Below are positions 27,604-35,745 of a stretch of DNA of 38,567 nt, piece after piece (positions within the stretch are counted from its first letter, which is position 1; each line of letters begins with the position of its first letter). The translations under genes were made by a program, and so were the position numbers. The DNA is from Acidobacteriota bacterium. Its GTDB lineage: Bacteria; Acidobacteriota; Vicinamibacteria; Vicinamibacterales; JACQTH01. Below the pieces are notes generated by a model that was given only the letters and a program-made list of their open reading frames with translations, did no database searches and was not told where the DNA came from. The stretch lies in assembly GCA_016178075.1 (NCBI GenBank), contig JACOUA010000062.1, positions 1 through 38,567 on the forward strand, written 5' to 3'.

Positions 27604-29327
27604 TGCTCCGCGCGGCTTGTATGCTGTCGTTGGGTTTGGTGGCTGGCGGCATCATCCAACCTGCTTCGTCCCCGCAGAAGGCCCTCGGTTCGGTCACCTT
27701 CGTCGACGTAACGGCGAAGTCCGGTATTCGCTTCCGTCACAACAGCGGTGCGTTCGGCAAGAAGTACCTGCCGGAAACGCTGGGATCGGGGGTGGCCTTT
27801 CTGGACGTCGACGGTGACGGGTGGCAGGACATCTTTCTCGTCAACTCGACGAATTGGCCGGGCCGGAAGGGTAAACCGTCGTTCTCCGCGCTCTACCGGA
27901 ACAAGGGCGATGGCACCTTCACCGATATCACGACGGCGTCTGGACTGCAGGTGGAGCTGTACGGGCTCGGCGTTGCGAGCGCGGACTATGACAACGACGG
28001 CCTGGCCGATCTCTACATCACCGCGCTCGGGCGCAACCGCTTGTTTCGAAATCTTGGTGGATCCCGGTTCGCCGATGTCACCGACGGCGCCGGCGTCGGC
28101 GACCCGGGGTTTTCGACGAGCGCCGCCTGGATCGACTATGACCGCGACGGACGGCTGGACCTGTTCGTCTGCAACTACGTCGAGTGGTCCATCCAGAAGG
28201 ACCTGTTCTGCACGCTGGACGGGACAACGAAGTCGTACTGCACGCCGGAATCGTACGTGGGCCAGAGCTCTACGCTGTATCGGAACAGGGGCGACGGGAC
28301 GTTCGAGAACGTCACGCGCGCCGCCGGCTTGTACGATCCCGCGTCCAAGGCCTTGGGTGTGGCCCTCATCGACTACGACAACGACGCGTGGATGGATCTG
28401 TTCATCGCGAACGACACCCAGCCTAATCGGCTGTATCACAACAATCGCGACGGAACCTTCAACGACGTCGGCGTGATGGCGGGCGTGGCGTTCAATGAAG
28501 GCGGCGTGGCCCGGGCCGGCATGGGGGTCGATGCGGCGGACTATGACGGCTCGGGGCGCCAGAGTTTGATTATCGGGAACTTTTCGAACGAGATGATGGC
28601 CTTGTACACGAATGAGGGCACCGGACTCTTCATCGACGAAGCGCCCACGACCACAATCGGCAAGGCCTCGCTCCTGACCCTGACCTTCGCCTGTTTCTTC
28701 TTCGACTACGATCTCGACGGGTTGGTGGACATCTTCGCCGCCAACGGCCACGTGGCCGATGACATCGGACGCGTGCAGCCGACGGTCAAGTATGCGCAAC
28801 CGCCCCACCTCTTCCGCAATCTCGGGTCGCGCCACTTCGACGAGGTCACCGACCGCGTCGGTCCGGCCTTCAAGCGCGCGATGGTCGCCCGCGGTGCGGC
28901 GTATGGCGATTTCGATCGGGATGGTGATCTGGATCTGCTCGTGACGACCAACAACGGGCCGCCCCGACTGCTTCGCAACGATGGGGGCAACCACCTGAAC
29001 CGTCTGCGGGTCTCGACGATCGGCACGAGCTCGAATCGGGACGGAATTGGGACGAAGATTCAAGCGCTCATTGGGGGCAAGCCTGGCCCCTGGGCGATGG
29101 TGAAGACCGGATCGAGCTACTGCTCACAAAGCGAGCTGCCCCTCACACTGGGCCTCGGGACGGTGTCCAGGATCTCGGGCCTGCGCGTCACGTGGCCGAA
29201 CGGTCGTGTCGAAACCCTTCCGGCGACGGACGCCAATCAGGCCATCACGATCCAGGAGGGAAAAGGTATCATCCGCGCCGTGCCTTACGGACCGACGGGC
29301 GTTCCACCCACCACTTTGGCCCGATAG
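27603..29327 (+). CDS. CRTAC1 family protein (FG-GAP/VCBS repeats plus ASPIC/UnbV)
   Basis: Start overlaps preceding stop; GVAFLDVDGDGWQDIFLVNSTNWPG, NKGDGTFTDITTASGL, C-terminal GIGTKIQALIGGKPGPWAMVKTGSSYCSQSELPLTLGLGTVSRISGLRVTWPNGRVE. Confidence 0.93.
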   Translation: MLRAACMLSLGLVAGGIIQPASSPQKALGSVTFVDVTAKSGIRFRHNSGAFGKKYLPETLGSGVAFLDVDGDGWQDIFLVNSTNWPGRKGKPSFSALYRNKGDGTFTDITTASGLQVELYGLGVASADYDNDGLADLYITALGRNRLFRNLGGSRFADVTDGAGVGDPGFSTSAAWIDYDRDGRLDLFVCNYVEWSIQKDLFCTLDGTTKSYCTPESYVGQSSTLYRNRGDGTFENVTRAAGLYDPASKALGVALIDYDNDAWMDLFIANDTQPNRLYHNNRDGTFNDVGVMAGVAFNEGGVARAGMGVDAADYDGSGRQSLIIGNFSNEMMALYTNEGTGLFIDEAPTTTIGKASLLTLTFACFFFDYDLDGLVDIFAANGHVADDIGRVQPTVKYAQPPHLFRNLGSRHFDEVTDRVGPAFKRAMVARGAAYGDFDRDGDLDLLVTTNNGPPRLLRNDGGNHLNRLRVSTIGTSSNRDGIGTKIQALIGGKPGPWAMVKTGSSYCSQSELPLTLGLGTVSRISGLRVTWPNGRVETLPATDANQAITIQEGKGIIRAVPYGPTGVPPTTLAR

Positions 29328-29380
29328 TGGTCCGACCTAGACCACTACGTCAGCCTCAGGAGTGTCGCTGTACTGCGTTC

Positions 29381-32300
29381 ATGAACAAAGCCGCTCGTTC
29401 CTGCTGGCTGATGGCGGTTCTCGGTGTCGGGCTGTTCACAGGACATGCGGGGCGATCCGATCACCCGCAGGCGGTGAAGCCGGACGACCGGCGCGAAGCT
29501 GCGTATCGCGCCAACAACCGCGGTGTGGCGCTGCTCGAGCAATTCGCGTATCAGGCAGCGGTCGGAGCATTTCGACAGGCGATCGAGCTGGACCCGTCAC
29601 TCCGGCTGCCGCGGTTGAATCTGCCGATCGCGCTCTTCTACGCTGGCAGCGTCAAGGAAGCCACCACGCAAGCGGCCGCGGCGCGCGACAAGTATCCGGA
29701 CGCGCCACAACCTTCCTATCTGCTCGGCCTCGTCGCCCGCTCCGAGAACCGGCCAGACGAGGCGGCCACGGCGTTTCGGCACGTCCTCGAGATGGATAGC
29801 CAGGATGTCGGCGCCAAAGTGAATCTGGCCCAGGTGTACATCCAACAGCGGAAGTACGCCGAAGCGGCGACGCTCTGCGAGTCGGCGTTGGCGATCGAGC
29901 CATACAACGCGACCGCCGCGTACAACCGGGCGATCGCGTTGGTGAGGGCCGGCAGCCGCGACCGAGGGCAGGCGGCCATGCAGCGCTTTCAGGAGCTGCG
30001 CGCCAGCGCCTACTCCGTTACCTACTCTCAAAACTATCTGGAGCAAGGCCGCTACGCGGAGGCCGTCTCGTCGACAGGCGCCGAGCCGGAGCTGGTGAGC
30101 ACGGAACCACCGCCGGTCGTCTTCGCTGATGCCACGGCCAGCTTACTCGACGGCGAGGGCGGCCGGTCGGAGGCCGCTCAACTCGGGCAGGTGGCATCGC
30201 CGACTGGTGGCGTCACGCTGGCGGACATCGATGGTGATGGGGACCTTGACGTGATCAGCACGGGAGCGACCGTGCGCGTGCTGAAAAACGACCGCCCGCG
30301 CCTGGTCGACGTGACGCGACAGGTCGGACTCGCGATGGTTGGCGGCCCGACGACCGGAGCGGTGGCGGGCGACTTCAACAACGACAGCAGAATCGACCTC
30401 CTCCTCCTGGGCTCCACCGGCCAGCGGCTGTTTGTCCAAGGCGGAAACGGCGTGTTCCGCGTGGTGGATCCCAGCGTCGGGCTGACGGGCCTGCCTGCGG
30501 TCGCCCGCTCAGCGGCCTTCGTCGACATCGATCACGATGGCGACCTCGATATCTTCGTGGGAGGTCCCACAAGCCGACTGATGCGGAACAACGGGAATGG
30601 CACCTTCACTGACATCACCACGGCGTCCGGTCTCGATGGAGTCGCCGCCGTGGTGGCGGTGGCTCCGACCGACTTCGACAACCGTCGCGACATCGACCTC
30701 TTGATCGCGTCGCACGGCACGCGCCCGAGGCTTTTTCGCAATCTCCGTAACGGCTCTTTTGTCGACGTCGCCGCGTCGGTTGGCCTGCCCGACGGCGGGC
30801 CGTACACGACGATGGCGGTGGGTGATGTCAACAAGGACGGGTTCACCGACGCGTTCTTCGGTCGGGAGGCGGCCACGGGTCTCTGGGCCATCAGCGACGG
30901 GCGTGGGCGCTTCCGCCTCGAGAACGCCCCGCCGAGCTCGCAAGACACGACCGCCGCCCAGATCTTCGATTACGACAACGATGGTCTGCTCGACGTGTTT
31001 TCCATCACCCGCGATGGGCCGCGAGTCTTGCGGAATGCGGGCCGTTTGTGGCAGGAGCAGACTGGTCGCGCGCTTTCAAAGGAGGTGCAGGACGGAGCTC
31101 GAGCCGCGGGCGGCGTGACCGCCATCGCATCCGGCGATCTCGATCTCGATGGGGACACCGACGTCGTGGCCCGCCTGCAGACCGGAGCGTTGCGCATCTG
31201 GCGCAACGATGGCGGGAACCGAAACCGGTCGCTTCGCGTCCGCCTCACCGGTCGAGTCAGCAACCGTGGAGGCGTGGGCGCCAAGGTCGAGGTCCGCGCG
31301 GGAAGCCTGTATGAAAAGCTCGAGACCGCCGCAACGGCGCCGCCGACGGCGCCGGCGGACGTGGTCTTCGGGCTCGGGCGCCGCAGCGCGGCCGACGTCG
31401 TCCGAATCCTGTGGCCCGCCGGAATCCTCCAGACGGAGACGAACCTGGGCGAGGCCGTCCCTTCTGCCGGGCTGAGCATCCTGGAACTGGATCGGAAACC
31501 CTCGTCATGCCCGTATCTCTACGCGTGGAACGGCCAGCGGTTCGCGTTCGTGACCGACTTCCTCGGTGGCGGCGAGATGGGCTCGTGGGTTGCCCCGAAC
31601 GTGCGCAACGTTCCTGATCCGGATGAGTACGTTCGGATGACCGACCAGCAGTTGAAGCCGCGGGATGGCAGAGTCGAGATCCGGGTCACGAACGAGCTGG
31701 AAGAAGCCCTGTTCCTGGACGAGGTCAAGCTGCTCGCCGTGACGCACCCGGCAGAGGTCGAGGTCTACCCCGACGAGGGCATGCGAGCGAGGCCCCGACC
31801 CTTCCGGTTGTTTGCCACGCGGGACGCGCACGCGCCCATCGCCGCCATCGATGATCACGGTCACGATGTCCTCGCAAAGATTTCGCACCTCGATCGGAGT
31901 TATCCGGACGATTTCGAGCTCCTGCCGATCCGGGGCTACGCGCGCGAGCACGCCGTCACGGTTGAACTTCCGGCGGGCGCTCTGCCTGCGAACGCGGCCG
32001 GGGCACGAACCGTGCTGCTGCTCACCGGCTGGACCGATTACGCATTCTCGTCCGACAACGTGGCCGCGCATCAAGCGGGCCTGAGCCTCAGCCCGCCTGC
32101 GCTGCAGGCGGAGGGTCCCGACGGCCGGTGGCGAACCGTCGACCCTGACGTTGGCGTGCCGGTGGGCCGGCCGCAGACGCTCGTCGTGGATATCACCACG
32201 TTCCTGCGTGAGAGCCGGCGATTCCGAATCGTCACCACGATGCGGGTTTATTGGGATCGGATACTCGTGGCGACGGCGATCCCGGATGTCCCGACGCCAC

Positions 32301-32791
32301 GGGCGCTCGCGAGGCGTTCCGCGAATCTGGCGTGGCGGGGCTTCTCGGCGGAGATCACCGCGGACGGCCGCGAGCCGCTTGCCTACGACTACGACCGGAT
32401 CTTGTTCGTCTCGCCGTGGAAGCTCATGCCGGGACGCTATACGCGCGAGGGCGACGTCTCGGAGCTCGTCGCGCGCGCGGACGATCGATTCGTCGTGTCA
32501 CGGCCCGGCGACGCGTTGGCGTTGTCGTTTGACGCCTCCGCGCTGCCCCCGTTGCCTCCGCGTACTCGCCGCACCTTCCTCCTCCACAGCGTCGGCTATA
32601 GCAAGGAAATGGACCTGCACTCGGCCAGTCCAGACGAGGCGCTGCCGATACCGTTTCGAGCCATGCGTCGCTATCCGTACACATCGCCCGAGCGCTATCC
32701 CCACGACCAGGATTTCGATCGCTTCCATACGCGCGTGGTGTCCCGATCCATTCCAGCCCTCCATGCTGCAGGTCCTCTTCTCGATCGGTAG
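29381..32791 (+). CDS. TPR plus VCBS/CRTAC1-like protein with large uncharacterised C-terminal region
   Basis: MNKAARSCWLMAVLGVGLFTG signal; TPRs; GGVTLADIDGDGDLDVIS repeats; GRVSNRGGVGAKVEVRAGSLYEKLET UnbV-like; then ~430 aa from SCPYLYAWNGQRFAFVTDFLGGGEMGSW. Confidence 0.9.
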   Translation: MNKAARSCWLMAVLGVGLFTGHAGRSDHPQAVKPDDRREAAYRANNRGVALLEQFAYQAAVGAFRQAIELDPSLRLPRLNLPIALFYAGSVKEATTQAAAARDKYPDAPQPSYLLGLVARSENRPDEAATAFRHVLEMDSQDVGAKVNLAQVYIQQRKYAEAATLCESALAIEPYNATAAYNRAIALVRAGSRDRGQAAMQRFQELRASAYSVTYSQNYLEQGRYAEAVSSTGAEPELVSTEPPPVVFADATASLLDGEGGRSEAAQLGQVASPTGGVTLADIDGDGDLDVISTGATVRVLKNDRPRLVDVTRQVGLAMVGGPTTGAVAGDFNNDSRIDLLLLGSTGQRLFVQGGNGVFRVVDPSVGLTGLPAVARSAAFVDIDHDGDLDIFVGGPTSRLMRNNGNGTFTDITTASGLDGVAAVVAVAPTDFDNRRDIDLLIASHGTRPRLFRNLRNGSFVDVAASVGLPDGGPYTTMAVGDVNKDGFTDAFFGREAATGLWAISDGRGRFRLENAPPSSQDTTAAQIFDYDNDGLLDVFSITRDGPRVLRNAGRLWQEQTGRALSKEVQDGARAAGGVTAIASGDLDLDGDTDVVARLQTGALRIWRNDGGNRNRSLRVRLTGRVSNRGGVGAKVEVRAGSLYEKLETAATAPPTAPADVVFGLGRRSAADVVRILWPAGILQTETNLGEAVPSAGLSILELDRKPSSCPYLYAWNGQRFAFVTDFLGGGEMGSWVAPNVRNVPDPDEYVRMTDQQLKPRDGRVEIRVTNELEEALFLDEVKLLAVTHPAEVEVYPDEGMRARPRPFRLFATRDAHAPIAAIDDHGHDVLAKISHLDRSYPDDFELLPIRGYAREHAVTVELPAGALPANAAGARTVLLLTGWTDYAFSSDNVAAHQAGLSLSPPALQAEGPDGRWRTVDPDVGVPVGRPQTLVVDITTFLRESRRFRIVTTMRVYWDRILVATAIPDVPTPRALARRSANLAWRGFSAEITADGREPLAYDYDRILFVSPWKLMPGRYTREGDVSELVARADDRFVVSRPGDALALSFDASALPPLPPRTRRTFLLHSVGYSKEMDLHSASPDEALPIPFRAMRRYPYTSPERYPHDQDFDRFHTRVVSRSIPALHAAGPLLDR

Positions 32792-32845
32792 CGGCGCGTG
32801 TTCAGACTCGCCGTCGAGCGAAAACGCGCGATCCGCCCGGGCGGC

Positions 32846-33159
32846 CGACTACTCGGTAGTGGGTCAGATTGGTGTTCGCCCCGTTGAGGCCGCGCGAGAA
32901 CGGTTCTGGAAAAACGCGCCGCAGGCCAGACTGCCGCGCAGGTCAGAACTTGACCTGCGCGGGTCGCTAAAGGGTTTTTCACTTCGCTGTAGCGTAGTTC
33001 TCAGTTATCAGTCATCAGTTTTCAGTTATTTGCGGGCGAGATCCGAACTGAAAACTGACTACTGAGAACTGAAAACTGCATTAAAGGCGATGCCGAAGGC
33101 GTGTTTTTCCGCACGGCCGAACGGGGCGAACACCAATCTGACCCACTACCGAGTAGTCG
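32846..33159. mobile_element. MITE-like element with 40-bp perfect TIRs and a nested inverted repeat
   Basis: cgactactcggtagtgggtcagattggtgttcgccccgtt at 32846-32885 is the exact reverse complement of aacggggcgaacaccaatctgacccactaccgagtagtcg ending at 33159. Confidence 0.85.
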
Positions 33160-33235
33160 TCCCCTGAAAGCCTGGGCTCGTGTGTGTTACCATCGCGCCC
33201 GCAAATCAGGGCTGGCACGACCAGGAGAGGATTCC

Positions 33236-34492
33236 GTGGGAACGATCGACAACCGGTGGCGCCATGGCCCCACGCGCCGCCAGGCCCTCCTGGCATTGGC
33301 CGGGATGCTGGCTGGCTCGCCACTTCTCCGCGCGCAACGAGATCCGCATCCGATAACAGGGCACAAACGGGTGCCCGGGCTCGACGAGATGATGACCGCG
33401 TTCGACTTCGAGCCGATCTGTTTCGCGAACGTGGTGTTGGCCCGATACGAGTACATGGCCCGCGCGAGCGAGTCAGAATTCACGCTGCGCCGAAATCGCG
33501 AGGCGTTCGAGTGGGTCGATCTCGTCGAGCGTCCGGGCGCGGCGACCGCCGCGCTGCAGACGTCCACCGAGGTGCTGGGGATCAAGATGGATTTTCCGAT
33601 CATGATCGCCCCCACCGCCGCGCAGCGAGACCTGCACCCTGATGCCGAGTCCGCGATGTACCAGGGCGCATCCGCCGCGAAGACGCCCATGATCGTGGTC
33701 GGTCGCTCCACGATCCCAATTGAGAAAATCGCGCAGGCCGCCACCGGTCCACGATGGTCCCAGTTCTATCCGGTGCAGGATCTGAAGATCAGCCGCGAGA
33801 CGATCGAGACCTTCCAGGCGGCGGGGGCGAGGGCGCTCGTGGTGACGGTCGATCAGCAAACGGATACCGGGTACGAGCGCGACTTGCACAATCGAAATCT
33901 CGGCGGTACCCCACGTGGCGCCTCTGGTGGCCGGGGCGGCGGTGCGCCCGAACAGGGTCGGGGCGGACGCGGTGGTGGATCAGCGGCGCCGGCTCCGATG
34001 CAGGGTCCGGCTCTGTACCGCGTCATCCCTGCCCGGCTCTGGTACACCTGGAAGTACCTCGATGACATCCGGGCGTTCACCAAGATCCCGATTCTCCTCA
34101 AAGGCATCCTGACCGCCGAAGACGCCAAGCTGTGCGTCGAACGCGGCTTCGACGGGGTCATCGTCTCGAATCATGGCGGCCGATCGATGGACTACGGACC
34201 GTCGACGTTGGAGGTCTTGCCGGAGATCGTGGACGCGGTGGGCGGAAAAATCCCGGTGCTGATCGATGGCGGCTTTCGCCGCGGAAGCGACATCGTGAAG
34301 GCGATGGCGCTCGGCGCGAGCGCGGTTTGCCTCGGGCGCGCGCCACGATGGGGCCTCGGAGCCTTCGGTCCGCAGGGCGTGCAGCGCCTGCTGGAAATCC
34401 TGCAGGCCGAGTTCCTCGAGGCCATGGCGAGAACCGGACGCACCACATTGGCGGCGCTCGACCGACGCGCGGTGAGGGTGAACTTCACATGA
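33236..34492 (+). CDS. FMN-dependent alpha-hydroxy-acid oxidase/dehydrogenase, Tat-like signal
   Basis: GTG start; RRQALLALAGMLAGSPLLRAQ; MDFPIMIAPTAAQRDLHPDAESAMYQGASAAKTPMIV, GFDGVIVSNHGGRSMDYGPSTLEVLPEIV, LIDGGFRRGSDIVKAMALGASAVCLGR. Confidence 0.93.
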   Translation: MGTIDNRWRHGPTRRQALLALAGMLAGSPLLRAQRDPHPITGHKRVPGLDEMMTAFDFEPICFANVVLARYEYMARASESEFTLRRNREAFEWVDLVERPGAATAALQTSTEVLGIKMDFPIMIAPTAAQRDLHPDAESAMYQGASAAKTPMIVVGRSTIPIEKIAQAATGPRWSQFYPVQDLKISRETIETFQAAGARALVVTVDQQTDTGYERDLHNRNLGGTPRGASGGRGGGAPEQGRGGRGGGSAAPAPMQGPALYRVIPARLWYTWKYLDDIRAFTKIPILLKGILTAEDAKLCVERGFDGVIVSNHGGRSMDYGPSTLEVLPEIVDAVGGKIPVLIDGGFRRGSDIVKAMALGASAVCLGRAPRWGLGAFGPQGVQRLLEILQAEFLEAMARTGRTTLAALDRRAVRVNFT

Positions 34493-35637
34493 GCAACCTG
34501 AAAGTCAGTCGGCGCGAGGCGCTGGGGAGCGTGGCGGGACTCATCGCCGGGCCCGGCCTGAGCGGAGTCGAAGGCCCCGGCCTGAGCGCAGTCGAAGGCC
34601 CCGGCCTGAGCGGAGTCGAAGGCCCCGGCCTGAGCGCAGTCGAAGGCCCGTCCCTTGCTCGCGGGCAGGTAGCAAAGGGGACACCTCCGCCACGACGTCC
34701 GCCACGGGATGAGCTCGTGAACGCCCTCGAGTTCGAGGACGTGGCCAAGCTCATGCTGCCTGCGGCCGTGTATTCGACGATCGCGGGCAGCGACCGTGCG
34801 GCGTTCGACCGGATCACATTTCGGCCGCGCATGCTGGTCCCCACGCTGGATCTCGACTTGAGCGTGGACCTGTTCGGGGAGAAGCACCTTGCGCCGATCC
34901 TCGTGGGCCCCGTCGCCGAGCAGCGGCAGTACCACGCTGAGGGCGAGCTGGCCACCGTGCGGGGCGCGTCCGCGGCGAAGACAGGAGTCATCGTCAGCAG
35001 CCGCTCGAGCGTGCCGATCGCCGAGATTGCGGCACAGGCCAAGACGCCCCTGTGGTATTCGGTGTACGCGGCGGACGCCAGCGCACGAAAGCAGGTTGAT
35101 CAGGCGATCGCGGCGGGCTGCAAGGTCGTCTGCGTCACCGTCGGCGCCTCGCTTGATGCCGGCCGCGCGACATCCAAGGTGCCTGCGGATTGGAAGGCTG
35201 TCGATCGGATCCGGCAGGGTCTCGACCTCCCGATCGTGATCAAAGGCGTGATGACACCCGAGGACGCGAACGCGGCGATCGCGCAAGGCGCGCGGGGCAT
35301 CGTCGTGTCGAACCACGGCGGCGTGGTGGCCGGCAGGGCGCCGCTTGAGGTCCTCGCGTCGATCGTCGACCTTGTCGGCGCGAAGATCACGGTGCTCGTC
35401 GATGGCAGCTTCCGGCGCGGAACCGACATCCTGAAGGCGCTCGTGTTCGGCGCACAGGCCGTGCTTCTCGCGAGGCCTGTGATGTGGGGGCTTGCGGCGT
35501 ACGGAGCCGAAGGTGTGCAGAGCGTGATCGAGCTGCTGCAAACCACGCTTGGCCGGAACTTCGGCATGATCGGCGCGCCGAATCTCAAAAGCCTGAATCG
35601 CGCCATGGTGAAGGTTCACGCCGAACGGAAAACGTGA
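34489..35637 (+). CDS. FMN-dependent alpha-hydroxy-acid oxidase/dehydrogenase paralog
   Basis: ATG overlaps preceding TGA; same family motifs ARGIVVSNHGGVVAGRAPLEVLASIVD, VDGSFRRGTDILKALVFGAQAVLLARPVMWGLA. Confidence 0.92.
   Translation: MSNLKVSRREALGSVAGLIAGPGLSGVEGPGLSAVEGPGLSGVEGPGLSAVEGPSLARGQVAKGTPPPRRPPRDELVNALEFEDVAKLMLPAAVYSTIAGSDRAAFDRITFRPRMLVPTLDLDLSVDLFGEKHLAPILVGPVAEQRQYHAEGELATVRGASAAKTGVIVSSRSSVPIAEIAAQAKTPLWYSVYAADASARKQVDQAIAAGCKVVCVTVGASLDAGRATSKVPADWKAVDRIRQGLDLPIVIKGVMTPEDANAAIAQGARGIVVSNHGGVVAGRAPLEVLASIVDLVGAKITVLVDGSFRRGTDILKALVFGAQAVLLARPVMWGLAAYGAEGVQSVIELLQTTLGRNFGMIGAPNLKSLNRAMVKVHAERKT
34551..34647 (+). repeat. Four in-frame 24-bp tandem repeats
   Basis: (ggccccggcctgagcgSagtcgaa)x4, S alternating g/c, encoding GPGLSGVE-GPGLSAVE-GPGLSGVE-GPGLSAVE. 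Confidence 0.95.
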
Positions 35638-35664
35638 TGTGGCGTCACGAGGCATCTCTACAAC

Positions 35665-35721
35665 CGTTCGTGGTGAGCCTGTCGAACCACGAACGCCCAG
35701 GTTCACCCTTCGACAGGCTCA
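35665..35721. repeat. REP-like palindrome cluster
   Basis: cgttcgtggt/accacgaacg (10-bp stem) overlapping tgagcctgtcgaa/ttcgacaggctca (13-bp perfect inverted repeat). Confidence 0.85.
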
Positions 35722-35745
35722 GGGCAAACGGCACTCAATGAGCCG

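Noticed and set aside
27558-29063. 501-aa minus-strand ORF
   Set aside because: Antisense to the well-supported CRTAC1 gene; valine/arginine-rich shadow translation.
34551-34647. CRISPR-like array
   Set aside because: Contiguous 24-bp tandem units with no spacers, in frame in a gene; not a CRISPR.
34192-35706. 504-aa minus-strand ORF containing FDCAQAGAFDSAQAG repeats
   Set aside because: Antisense to the FMN oxidase; the repeats are the opposite strand of the 24-bp tandem.
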